Shown here one piece after another: positions 35,601 through 43,865 of a stretch of 64,000 nt of DNA. A program made the translations under genes and the position numbers. Location: positions 240,766 through 304,765 of the forward strand of contig CACNYD010000001.1 of assembly GCA_902624635.1 (NCBI GenBank), read 5' to 3'. The DNA comes from an uncultured Pelagibacteraceae bacterium (GTDB lineage: Bacteria; Pseudomonadota; Alphaproteobacteria; Pelagibacterales; Pelagibacteraceae). Each line of letters starts with the position of its first letter. The first letter of the stretch is position 1. Under the pieces are notes generated by a model. That model was not told where the DNA came from, made no database searches, and saw only the letters and a list, made by a program, of their open reading frames with translations.

Positions 35601-36788
35601 CTATCTTTGTTTTTTTGTTTTAAAGTCACCGCCTTTTACATCAACATCAAGTTCTAGAAAAGCTCCCTCAGCCTCTCCAACATCAGTAAATGATACACTT
35701 GTTGCACCTTCGTAATTAACTTTCTTACCTTTAGCTAGTAAATCCAAACCTTTTTTTAGCTCACCTGGATAAATTTTTGTTCCAGGAGCATTAGCAACAT
35801 CCATTACATTTTTTGCAATTGATGCTCTATCAGCTGAATTACCCGCTTGCATTGCTAAAACAATCAAAGCAGCCGCATCATAAGACTCACCCGTATACGG
35901 ACCATTACTATCTACTCCACCAGCACTAGCAATCTTTGTAAATAAGCTAGCACCTTTTGCAGTTGATCCTGGTCTTGAACCAAAAGATTTTTTTAGGTCT
36001 TTTCCAAAAGCCTCTACTAATGATTTACCAATCATTCCGTCTGATAAAATAAACTTATCAAATGCACCCGAGTCCAAAGATGCTTGAATAATCCCTTTAC
36101 CACCTTGGTCAAGGTAACCGATAACAGCAACTGCATCCCCTCCGGCTGAAGCAAGAGTTGCTACTTCAGAAGAATAGTCTGCTTTACCATCTTCATGCGC
36201 AGTCACAGTAGTTACTTTAATACCATGAGCTTTTACTGCGGCTTCATAAACATCTGCTAAACCTTTTCCATAGTCATTGTTAGTGTAAGTAATTGCAACA
36301 CTTTTAACTTTTCTGTCTTTAGTGATATCAGCTAAGATTTGACCACCTCTAGCATCAGATGGAGCAGTTCTAAAGAAATACCCATTGTCGTCTATAGTAG
36401 TTAATGCTGGTGATGTTGCTGATGGTGAGATCATTACCACACCATTTGGAATAGCAACATTTGAAGCTATTGCTGTAGTCACACCTGAACAATCAGCTCC
36501 CATAATTGCTGCCACACCTTGTGCTATAACACCTTCGGCTGCTGCTGTAGCTGCCGCTGAATCAACACAAGTTGAGTCTGCCCTTACAACTGAAATTTTT
36601 TCACCACCAAGTAATGATCCAGAATCTGAGGCTTCTTTAAAAGCAAGCTCAGCAGATGCTGCCATTGCTGGTGTAAGGGATTCAATTGGACCAGTAAATC
36701 CCAATATAATTCCCATTTTTACATCTGCAAAAACATTTGTTGTAAAAGTAGAAACAAATATAAATGCAGCCACAAATAGTTTTTTCAT
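35601..36788 (-). CDS. Liv-type periplasmic substrate-binding protein
   Basis: The 395-residue product has a signal peptide (about 1-21, ending NVFA) and a type I periplasmic-binding fold of the Peripla_BP_6/LivJ family. It begins KMGIILGFTGPIESLTPAMA, with SACSGVTTAI-like GADCSGVTTA and AITYTNNDYGKGLADVYEAA. It converges on the livGFHM operon across a shared terminator and is almost certainly its binding protein, made from a separate promoter and thus free to be much more abundant. The substrate is likely an amino acid. Confidence 0.88.
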   Translation of the reverse strand: MKKLFVAAFIFVSTFTTNVFADVKMGIILGFTGPIESLTPAMAASAELAFKEASDSGSLLGGEKISVVRADSTCVDSAAATAAAEGVIAQGVAAIMGADCSGVTTAIASNVAIPNGVVMISPSATSPALTTIDDNGYFFRTAPSDARGGQILADITKDRKVKSVAITYTNNDYGKGLADVYEAAVKAHGIKVTTVTAHEDGKADYSSEVATLASAGGDAVAVIGYLDQGGKGIIQASLDSGAFDKFILSDGMIGKSLVEAFGKDLKKSFGSRPGSTAKGASLFTKIASAGGVDSNGPYTGESYDAAALIVLAMQAGNSADRASIAKNVMDVANAPGTKIYPGELKKGLDLLAKGKKVNYEGATSVSFTDVGEAEGAFLELDVDVKGGDFKTKKQR

Positions 36789-36872
36789 TATTATCCTCTT
36801 TTATAGTTAATATAGTTAACAATTTTTAAAAACTGAATTAAATCTGATTTATAAAAAGTTGCAATAAGCAAA

Positions 36873-37730
36873 TTATTTAATTTTGTGTAAAAAAAACACT
36901 GATGTAATTACAATTATACCACCCAATATGAACAAAATAGTCGGTACTTCACTGAAAACTAGATATGTAAGAATTATTCCAAATATTGGAAACAGGGAAT
37001 AAAAGGGAAAAATCCTACCAACAGTATAAAATTTATAGAGATAAAACATAAGTAGATGTGCACATAAAGATACAATCACTGCTTGATAAGATATGAGCAT
37101 CCACGACTCAAAATTAATTTGCTCAATATTTTCTTTAACATTACCCTCAATAAAAACAGAAATTATTATGAGAATTATAAAACCAAAAATACCTGTGCTG
37201 GCATTTATCATACTTATTGGTAGCTCTTTTAATTGTCGTGAATAAACTTGTGCTAGTCCAAAAAATAAAGCCATTAGACTTGCAAAAAATAAACCTAGGT
37301 AGTTTTCTGTTAATTTTGGATCAAAAAAAATTATGACTATTCCAAGAAAAGAGGTGAAAATCAAAATCCATTTATTTTTACTTATATTTTCATTTAATAG
37401 AAAAGCACTTGCAAGAATTCCAAATGGTATAGCAAGCTGAGAACCTAAAATTATAGGAGCAATTATTGATGAATGAAATAGTGATAAATTCATAAATACA
37501 TAAACTAAAACACCCATAGATATTGAAAATAATATTAATGGTTTAAAAAACTTTTTATTTGGCAATCTAAATTTCCAAAAAGGTATTAGTAATAAAAAGA
37601 CTAATCCCATCCTTAATGAGGCCATCAAGATTGGTGGAACAGAATTATTAAGAGCCAACTTTGCTACAGGAAACGCACTACCATGAGCTATCATTATAAA
37701 AATTAAAATGAATAAATGTTTAAGTGGCAA
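36873..37730 (-). CDS. EamA/DMT-family transporter
   Basis: The 285-residue protein has ten hydrophobic helices in two repeats, opening with MIAHGSAFPVAKLAL and MASLRMGLVFLLLIPFW. It is a small-metabolite exporter or importer of unknown substrate. It lies downstream of the TerC gene with nine bases between, so the two are probably co-transcribed on the minus strand. Confidence 0.82.
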   Translation of the reverse strand: MPLKHLFILIFIMIAHGSAFPVAKLALNNSVPPILMASLRMGLVFLLLIPFWKFRLPNKKFFKPLILFSISMGVLVYVFMNLSLFHSSIIAPIILGSQLAIPFGILASAFLLNENISKNKWILIFTSFLGIVIIFFDPKLTENYLGLFFASLMALFFGLAQVYSRQLKELPISMINASTGIFGFIILIIISVFIEGNVKENIEQINFESWMLISYQAVIVSLCAHLLMFYLYKFYTVGRIFPFYSLFPIFGIILTYLVFSEVPTILFILGGIIVITSVFFLHKIK

Positions 37731-37739
37731 TTTTTTTGA

Positions 37740-38351
37740 TTAGAAATATTTTTTAAAAGTTTCATTAATTGATAAAACACCATAATCATTTAATCCACCA
37801 ATAATCAACTGTAAAGCAACGAGTAAAATAAAACCTAAACCAACATATGCAATCCAAAGATGTTTTTGAATATAATTTGCTAAATATGTAGCTAACGCAC
37901 CAGTTAGAACAACCGATAATATCAGTCCAAACATCATGTAACCAAAATTTCCTTTTGCAGCGCCCACTACTCCAATCACGTTGTCAAAACTAATAGTTAT
38001 GTCTGCGAAAAGGACTTTATAAATACTTTTAATAAATGATGGTTCTTTTGATTTTTTTGTTGGGGATTTAATTTTTTTAATTTCAAACAAATCTTTTCTC
38101 AGATCATTAACAATCCAGATTAAAAGAAGGCCACCAATTATTTTGATCCAATAAAATTGGAAAAGGTAAGTAGCAAAAATGGCAAATAAAACTTTGAAAA
38201 TAAGCGCACCAACTACACCCCAAAAAATAATCAATTTTCTATTTTTAGGTACAAAATTTGCTGCTATTAAACCAATTATAATCGCATTATCTGCGGCTAA
38301 GATAATATCAATAAAGATGATCTGTAAGAGTATGAGAGATTCTTCTAACAA
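37740..38351 (-). CDS. TerC-family integral membrane protein
   Basis: The 203-residue protein has seven predicted helices and two related motifs, DIILAADNAIIIG near the N-terminus and DITISFDNVIGVVGAA in the middle. The paired acidic helices are the mark of TerC/YjbE/Alx proteins, several of which export manganese or affect metal loading of secreted enzymes. The short KKSKEPSF cytoplasmic loop separates the halves. Manganese transport is a family-based guess. Confidence 0.85.
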   Translation of the reverse strand: MLEESLILLQIIFIDIILAADNAIIIGLIAANFVPKNRKLIIFWGVVGALIFKVLFAIFATYLFQFYWIKIIGGLLLIWIVNDLRKDLFEIKKIKSPTKKSKEPSFIKSIYKVLFADITISFDNVIGVVGAAKGNFGYMMFGLILSVVLTGALATYLANYIQKHLWIAYVGLGFILLVALQLIIGGLNDYGVLSINETFKKYF

Positions 38352-38412
38352 TGTAGTATCATTTTAAAAAAACAATTATAATTGTTCAGATCTTGTTGTC
38401 TATTATAAGTAA

Positions 38413-38904
38413 TTAGTATTTTGAAACTTTTTCGCCAGCAATGATAGCCTTTAAGTCCTCATATTCTTTACAATCACACCCTTTCAATACATCAAGTCTT
38501 TCAACGGCAAGATTATGTCTATTTGTGGCTACGTATAATTCACCCAGGTATTCATTAATGCCAATGTGGTATGGATTGATAGCTAAACCTTGAAGATAAT
38601 ATTTTTCTCCATTTTCAAAATCACCAAGTTTTCTTGTGGTGAAGCCAAGATAATTTAATGTATCAGCTTTGTTAGGAAATTTTTTATTAGATTTAATTAA
38701 TAATTTTTGGGCTTTCTCGTATCTTTTTTTTGCTTTTTCAAGTTTATTTTTTTCCTCAAATTTTTTTGCGGCTTTGATATGTGTGACAGCCATGTCATAT
38801 TGAGTTTTAGTTTTTGAAGAACCACTGTCGCTAGAGCCGGCTGCAAAGGAATTTGAAATTAAAAATACTGAGACAATTAGAGAAGTTAAAAATTTTTTAA
38901 TCAT
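38413..38904 (-). CDS. Secreted TPR-repeat protein
   Basis: The 163-residue product has a signal peptide (about 1-21, ending SFAAG). A charged Lys-rich helix follows and then two or three tetratricopeptide repeats (ADTLNYLGFTTRKLGDFENG, YLQGLAINPYHIGINEYLGE, YVATNRHNLAVERLDVL). A Cys pair, GCDCKEYEDLK, lies near the end. TPR domains mediate protein contacts; a periplasmic role is likely, but no partner can be named. It overlaps the pxpA stop region by four bases. Confidence 0.78.
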   Translation of the reverse strand: MIKKFLTSLIVSVFLISNSFAAGSSDSGSSKTKTQYDMAVTHIKAAKKFEEKNKLEKAKKRYEKAQKLLIKSNKKFPNKADTLNYLGFTTRKLGDFENGEKYYLQGLAINPYHIGINEYLGELYVATNRHNLAVERLDVLKGCDCKEYEDLKAIIAGEKVSKY

Positions 38905-39680
38905 ATAAATTTTTTCATTTTATTTAGCGTTTTTAGTATAAGTCCGTTATCAATCAAGTTTTTTTTTATAGATCTTGCAGTTTCAAGTGAACTTATAGTA
39001 TCGCCATGTATGCATACAGAGTCGATTTCACAAGGTATTTGTTTCCCACTGTGACAATTAAGTGACTGAGTTTGAACCATTTTTAGTACATGTTTTTTCG
39101 CTTGTTCTGGGTCAGTAATTAAAGCATGAGGTTTTTTTCTTGATACAAGATTTCCATCGTCTTCATAATTTCTATCAGCAAATATTTCACAGGCAATTTT
39201 CATATCTAACTTTTTTGCAGCCTGTTCCATTTTAGATCCAGTTGGGACTAAATAAATCAACTCTGGATTTATTCTTTTAATTACTTTAGCTAACGTTGTA
39301 GCTAAATCAATATCCTCACACGCCATATTATTTAAAGCACCATGCGGTTTTATATGAGTAACATTTTCACCATGTTTGGATGAAATAGATTGAAGAATTT
39401 CATATTGATCAATTATCAATTTTTCTATCTCAGAAGAGGATAAATTCATTCTTTCCCTGCCAAAGTTTTTAGGATCATTAAAGGATGGATGTGCTCCAAT
39501 ACTGACACCATTTATTTTTGATATTTCTACAACTTTATTCATAGTTTCTTCATCACCTGCGTGATAACCACATGCTATATTTGCCGAGTTGACTATCTCA
39601 AGCAATTCAGGATCATGCTTGTTAGAATGATGTTTAGATTTTTCGCCTAAATCACAATTTATATTAATTTCAATACTCAT
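38901..39680 (-). CDS. pxpA: 5-Oxoprolinase subunit A
   Basis: PxpA (LamB/YcsF family) works with PxpB and PxpC to open 5-oxoproline to glutamate using ATP. The product has 259 residues from the ATG at 39680, chosen because INCDLGEKSKHHSNKHDPELLEIVNSANIACGYHAGD (given here only as residues about 5-41) then sits at the N-terminus as usual. Further signatures are GAHPSFNDPKNFGR, HIKPHGALNNMAC and CIHGDT. The upstream six codons are probably not used. It is divergent from pxpB. Confidence 0.9.
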   Translation of the reverse strand: MSIEININCDLGEKSKHHSNKHDPELLEIVNSANIACGYHAGDEETMNKVVEISKINGVSIGAHPSFNDPKNFGRERMNLSSSEIEKLIIDQYEILQSISSKHGENVTHIKPHGALNNMACEDIDLATTLAKVIKRINPELIYLVPTGSKMEQAAKKLDMKIACEIFADRNYEDDGNLVSRKKPHALITDPEQAKKHVLKMVQTQSLNCHSGKQIPCEIDSVCIHGDTISSLETARSIKKNLIDNGLILKTLNKMKKFI

Positions 39681-39701
39681 TATTCTTAAGTATAACATGG
39701 C

Positions 39702-40376
39702 ATGATAAAAAATATATCAAATCTTGGTGACGCAGCTTTATATTGTGATTTTGGTAAAGAGGTGAATAAAGAGATTAACACTCAAGTGATTAAATATTTT
39801 AAAACTATTAAAAAGAAAAATATTATAGGGGTAAATAATATTACCCCGTCGTATAATAAATTAATTATTTCTTTTGATCTTAAAAAAATCAATTTTACTA
39901 AACTTAAAAAGATAATAGATAATATTGAAATCATCAAAAGTGAGAGTATTCAAAATAAAAAATTTGAAATTCCTGTCTGCTGTGAAAAAGAATTTTCTTT
40001 AGATATAAAAAGATTAGAAGAAAAGCTTAAAATGACAGAGGAAAAGATTTATCAAATTTTTTTTGAGAAGGAATTCTTTTGCTATATGACAGGTTTTATC
40101 GCAGGGATGCCTTTTCTTGGTGATTTAGAGGAAAATCTTAGAGCAAAACGTCTTGATACTCCTAGGGTTAAAGTTCCAAAAGGCTCAATTGGTTTAACTG
40201 AGCAATTTGCAAATATATATACATTTGAAAGTCCAGGTGGTTGGAATATTATTGGTAATACCCCATTAAGTATTTTTGATAGCACTAAGGAAAAGGAGCC
40301 TAATTTAATTAATCCGGGAGATTTAGTTACATTCAAAAGAATTACAAAAGAGAACTATCAAAATTATCATGAGTAA
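39702..40376 (+). CDS. pxpB: 5-Oxoprolinase subunit B
   Basis: The 224-residue PxpB (KipI/carboxyltransferase C-D domain) has EIPVCCEKEFSLDIKRL, the FCYMTGFIAGMPFLGDL block, PRVKVPKGSIGLTEQFANIYTFESPGGWNIIG and PGDLVTFKRI, all conserved. It supplies part of the phosphorylated-intermediate chemistry of 5-oxoproline opening. It overlaps pxpC by eight bases, and 21 bases separate it from the divergent pxpA. Confidence 0.9.
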   Translation: MIKNISNLGDAALYCDFGKEVNKEINTQVIKYFKTIKKKNIIGVNNITPSYNKLIISFDLKKINFTKLKKIIDNIEIIKSESIQNKKFEIPVCCEKEFSLDIKRLEEKLKMTEEKIYQIFFEKEFFCYMTGFIAGMPFLGDLEENLRAKRLDTPRVKVPKGSIGLTEQFANIYTFESPGGWNIIGNTPLSIFDSTKEKEPNLINPGDLVTFKRITKENYQNYHE

Positions 40377-41313
40377 AAATTATTTTGAAATTATAAGGGC
40401 TGGTATAAATTCAACTTTCCAAGATCTTGGTAGAAAAAACCTTTATCATATAGGAATTCCATTCAGTGGAGCTATGGATAATAGAAATTATCTATTAGCT
40501 AATAAACTTATTGGAAATGATCATCACGACCCAGTGATAGAATTTGCTTATCAGGGGCCTCATTTGAAATATCACGGAGATAAATTAAATATTGCTATCA
40601 CTGGTGATGTGAGTTTTAAAATTAAAAAAGGTGATAATTTAACTGATGGAAAATGTTACCAAACTTTTATTTTAGAAAATAATGATGAGTTAAATATTAT
40701 ATCAACTAATAAATCTGTGTATGGATATCTAGCAATAAACGGTAAATTTGATCTAAAATTTCAGTGGTCTAGTTGCTCAACAAATACTAGAGCAAATATA
40801 GGATCTAACAATGGAGAAAAATTATCTGAAAATCAAAAAATTAATATTAAAGAAATTAATCAAAACTTTGTGTACACAAAATTAAATTATGTCAATACAA
40901 AGATAGAAAATATAAGAGTAATTAAAGGAACAAATTTTAATTATTTCTCTGATGAAGGCAAAAGAAATTTTTTTAAAAATGAATTTAAAGTTTCCAAACT
41001 ATCTGACCGTATGGGAATGAGACTAGAGGGACAAAAAATAGAAAATATTATTGATACTAATATTAGATCTGAAGGTTTAATTAAGGGTGTTATACAAGTA
41101 CCAGCTGATGGTAATCCAATAATTATGCTTTCAGACCATGGCACCATAGGAGGTTATCCTAAAATTGGTGTGGTTATAAGCGCTGATTATGACAAATTAG
41201 TTCAATTAACGCCTGGTTCAACTATCAAATTTCAAGAAGTAGATTTAAATGGTGCAGAAACCCTTTTTAAATTGTATGACTTGGAAACTCAAAATTTAAT
41301 TTCACAAATTTAA
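40369..41313 (+). CDS. pxpC: 5-Oxoprolinase subunit C
   Basis: The 314-residue PxpC (KipA/carboxyltransferase A-B domain) begins FEIIRAGINSTFQDLGRKNL, then GIPFSGAMDNRNYLLAN, and ends with SEGLIKGVIQVPADGNPIIMLSDHGTIGGYPKIG (residues about 240-273), a run strongly conserved in the family. With PxpA and PxpB it recycles 5-oxoproline, which forms from glutamate, glutamine or glutathione. Its stop codon overlaps the EamA start by one base. Confidence 0.92.
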   Translation: MSKNYFEIIRAGINSTFQDLGRKNLYHIGIPFSGAMDNRNYLLANKLIGNDHHDPVIEFAYQGPHLKYHGDKLNIAITGDVSFKIKKGDNLTDGKCYQTFILENNDELNIISTNKSVYGYLAINGKFDLKFQWSSCSTNTRANIGSNNGEKLSENQKINIKEINQNFVYTKLNYVNTKIENIRVIKGTNFNYFSDEGKRNFFKNEFKVSKLSDRMGMRLEGQKIENIIDTNIRSEGLIKGVIQVPADGNPIIMLSDHGTIGGYPKIGVVISADYDKLVQLTPGSTIKFQEVDLNGAETLFKLYDLETQNLISQI

Positions 41314-42191
41314 TGAATATTTTAAAAAGTTTACCTGGCCCATTATTGATTTTCTTAGGTGCTCTAAGCTTAAGCTTTGGTGGACTAATAGTTAAATCTT
41401 TCGAAGGTGCAACATTATGGCAAATATTGTTTTGGAGATCCTTATTTTTCTCTCTTACTGTTCTAACTTTTTTAATTATCACTTACAAAAGTAAAGTTTT
41501 AAAATCTTTTTATGACTCCGGCTTACCAGGTTTTATAGGTGGTTTGATATTATCTATTGGTTTTTGTGGCTATGTTTTTGCTATGTATAATACTACAGTT
41601 GCAAACACAAATTTTATTATATCACTCCAAATTTTATTTTTAGCAATATTTGGTTTCTTTTTCTTGAAAGAAAAAATTAACTTAATCACGTTAATCTCAT
41701 TAATTTTAGCAATGACTGGTGTGTTGTTAATGGTTGGAAACTCATTATCACCAGGAGAATTATCTGGAAATTTAGCAGCTTTCACAATGCCAATTACTTT
41801 TGCAGTTTTGATAATGATCGTTAGAAAATTTCCATCTGTCGATATGGTCCCAGCACAGTTCGTTGCAGGTATTAGCTCATGTCTCATTGGTTTATCATTT
41901 TCACCTACTATAATGATTTCACCTCACGACATTTTTTTAGGTTTTTTGGCTGGATTTTTTCAAATAGGTTTTGGTTTTATATTTATAACTATTGGTGCAA
42001 GAACAACACCTTCTGCAATGGTTGGAATAATCATGTTATCCGAATCTGTTCTTGGTCCTATTTGGGCTTTTCTTTTTGTTAATGAAATACCTTCATTATA
42101 TGGATTGATAGGAGGGGCAATAATACTTTTTGCAGTATTACTACAGTTTTACACGCTTTTAAAAAAGCCAAAGGCAATCGTTTCCAATTGA
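41313..42191 (+). CDS. EamA/DMT-family transporter
   Basis: The 292-residue protein has ten helices in two EamA domains, from GALSLSFGGLIVKSFEGATLWQ to MVGIIMLSESVLGPIWAFLFVNEIPS (residues about 225-250). It is translationally coupled to pxpC by a one-base overlap, so it may move 5-oxoproline, glutamate or a related compound. That link rests only on position. The glycine riboswitch follows. Confidence 0.83.
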   Translation: MNILKSLPGPLLIFLGALSLSFGGLIVKSFEGATLWQILFWRSLFFSLTVLTFLIITYKSKVLKSFYDSGLPGFIGGLILSIGFCGYVFAMYNTTVANTNFIISLQILFLAIFGFFFLKEKINLITLISLILAMTGVLLMVGNSLSPGELSGNLAAFTMPITFAVLIMIVRKFPSVDMVPAQFVAGISSCLIGLSFSPTIMISPHDIFLGFLAGFFQIGFGFIFITIGARTTPSAMVGIIMLSESVLGPIWAFLFVNEIPSLYGLIGGAIILFAVLLQFYTLLKKPKAIVSN

Positions 42192-42223
42192 CATTTTGAG
42201 TCACTTATAGGACTATTGATCTA

Positions 42224-42381
42224 CGGGAGAGACTACAGATTATCGTAGCGCCGAAGGAGCAACCACCCAGGAATCTCTCAGGCAAAAAGGACCGTAGCAT
42301 ATTAACTCTGGAAAGAGATTTAATTCTCGCCGAAGGAGCAAAACTCTCAGGCAAATATACAGATGGGTACAAAGAGTTAAT
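42224..42381 (+). promoter_or_regulatory. Tandem glycine riboswitch controlling gcvTHP
   Basis: Two glycine aptamers lie in a row. Aptamer 1 (about 42224-42297) has GGGAGAGACT, GCGCCGAAGGAGCAA and TCTCTCAGGCAAAAAGGAC. Aptamer 2 (about 42301-42381) has CTCGCCGAAGGAGCAAAA, CTCTCAGGCAAATATACAGA and a closing helix. These are the standard conserved cores. The closing helix of aptamer 2, ATTAACTCT (42301-42309) with AGAGTTAAT (42373-42381), is a perfect 9-pair stem that ends directly at the gcvT start codon and covers its only ribosome-binding purines. Confidence 0.96.
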
Positions 42382-43485
42382 ATGGAAACAAAAAAAACAT
42401 CGTTGTACCAATTACATCAAGATTGTAATGCAAAATTCGTTGAATTTGCAGGCTATCATATGCCGATACAATATTCTGAAGGAATTGTAGAGGAGCATAA
42501 ATTTACAAGAAAGCACTCTGGTATTTTTGATGTTTCACATATGGGTCAATTATTTATTTACGGAGATAATGAATTGATTAAAGATTTAGAAAAAATTTTT
42601 CCATTGGATTTAAAAAATTTAAAAATAAACCACTCTAAATACAGCTTCTTAATGAATAAAAATGCTGGAATTTACGATGATTTAATCATTACAAAAATTA
42701 ATGAAGGTTTCTTAATTATTCTTAACGCAGCATGTAAAGATAATGATTTCAAAATTTTAAAGGAATTATTACAAGAAAAGTACAAAATGGTTTTGGATGA
42801 AAATAGATCACTAATAGCAATTCAAGGACCTAAATCATCACAAATTTTAAATGAAATTATTAGTGGAGTAAAAGATTTAAATTTTATGTCTGGCAACTGG
42901 TTTTCATTTGTAAGTCAGAAAGTATACATCACTCGGTCTGGGTATACAGGTGAAGATGGTTTCGAAATATCAATTCCAAATAATTTTGCGGATAAATTGA
43001 CTAGAGAATTAATTGACAAAGGTTCGAAGCTAGTGGGTTTAGGAGCAAGAGACACTTTAAGGTTAGAAGCTGGCTTATGCTTGTACGGTCATGATCTTGA
43101 TAGAGATAAAACCCCAGTAGAAGCAAATTTAAAGTGGGCAATTTCAAAAGAGAGAATATCTAAAGGAGACTTTATTGGTTCTGATATTATTATAAAACAA
43201 TTAAATGATGGAGTTTCTAAAATAAGAGTTGGAATTAAACCTGAGGGAAGAATAATTGCTAGAGAAAAAACAAAAATATTTAATCAATCAGATGTTCATA
43301 TTGGAGAGATTACCAGCGGTACATTTGGACCAAGTGTTAATGGACCTGTAGCAATGGGTTATGTGGAAAATGAATTTGCGAAAAAAGATACTAAAGTATT
43401 TTTAGAGGTTAGGGGCAAAAAACATGCAGCTAGCATCTGTAGTTTACCGTTTTATAAAAAAAGTTATGTGAAAGGAATTAACTAA
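42382..43485 (+). CDS. gcvT: Glycine cleavage system T protein (aminomethyltransferase)
   Basis: GcvT transfers the methylene group from the H-protein arm to tetrahydrofolate and releases ammonia. The 367-residue product has the N-terminal [20 protein letters not shown], the [10 protein letters not shown] loop, [10 protein letters not shown], and [20 protein letters not shown], all conserved in GcvT. Translation starts right behind the riboswitch. The stop codon overlaps gcvH by one base. Confidence 0.95.
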   Translation: METKKTSLYQLHQDCNAKFVEFAGYHMPIQYSEGIVEEHKFTRKHSGIFDVSHMGQLFIYGDNELIKDLEKIFPLDLKNLKINHSKYSFLMNKNAGIYDDLIITKINEGFLIILNAACKDNDFKILKELLQEKYKMVLDENRSLIAIQGPKSSQILNEIISGVKDLNFMSGNWFSFVSQKVYITRSGYTGEDGFEISIPNNFADKLTRELIDKGSKLVGLGARDTLRLEAGLCLYGHDLDRDKTPVEANLKWAISKERISKGDFIGSDIIIKQLNDGVSKIRVGIKPEGRIIAREKTKIFNQSDVHIGEITSGTFGPSVNGPVAMGYVENEFAKKDTKVFLEVRGKKHAASICSLPFYKKSYVKGIN

Positions 43486-43865
43486 TGAGTGAAGTTAAAT
43501 ATTCTAAAGAACACGAATGGATTAAATTAGAGGGTGATGTTGCAACAATTGGTATAACAAAGCATGCAACGGAGATGTTAGGTGATATTGTTTTTGCAGA
43601 ATTACCAGAAAAAGGCTCTAGTGTAGAAAAAGATGGAACAGCAGGAGTTGTGGAGTCTACTAAAGCTGCAAGTGACGTTTATACCCCAGTAAGTGGTGAA
43701 GTTGTAGATACAAATCAGGAAATTGTAGACGATCCATCTAAAATAAATCAAGACCCAGAAAACTCTGCCTGGTTTTTTAAACTAAGGATTAAAGATAAAT
43801 CAGAGATGGATACTTTAATGAATAAAGATGACTATGATAAATTTGCTAAGGAGACTACTGCATAA
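43485..43865 (+). CDS. gcvH: Glycine cleavage system H protein (lipoyl carrier)
   Basis: The 126-residue H protein carries the aminomethyl group on a lipoyl arm. The lipoylated residue is Lys60 in [13 protein letters not shown]. The N-terminal [18 protein letters not shown] and the length are standard. It is joined by one-base overlaps to gcvT upstream and gcvP downstream, so the three proteins are translated together. Confidence 0.96.
   Translation: MSEVKYSKEHEWIKLEGDVATIGITKHATEMLGDIVFAELPEKGSSVEKDGTAGVVESTKAASDVYTPVSGEVVDTNQEIVDDPSKINQDPENSAWFFKLRIKDKSEMDTLMNKDDYDKFAKETTA

Noticed and set aside
36385..36810. Long plus-strand frame opposite the Liv binding protein
   Set aside because: It is a mirror of the Ala- and Ser-rich coding strand. 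The minus-strand protein is a clear Peripla_BP_6 member.
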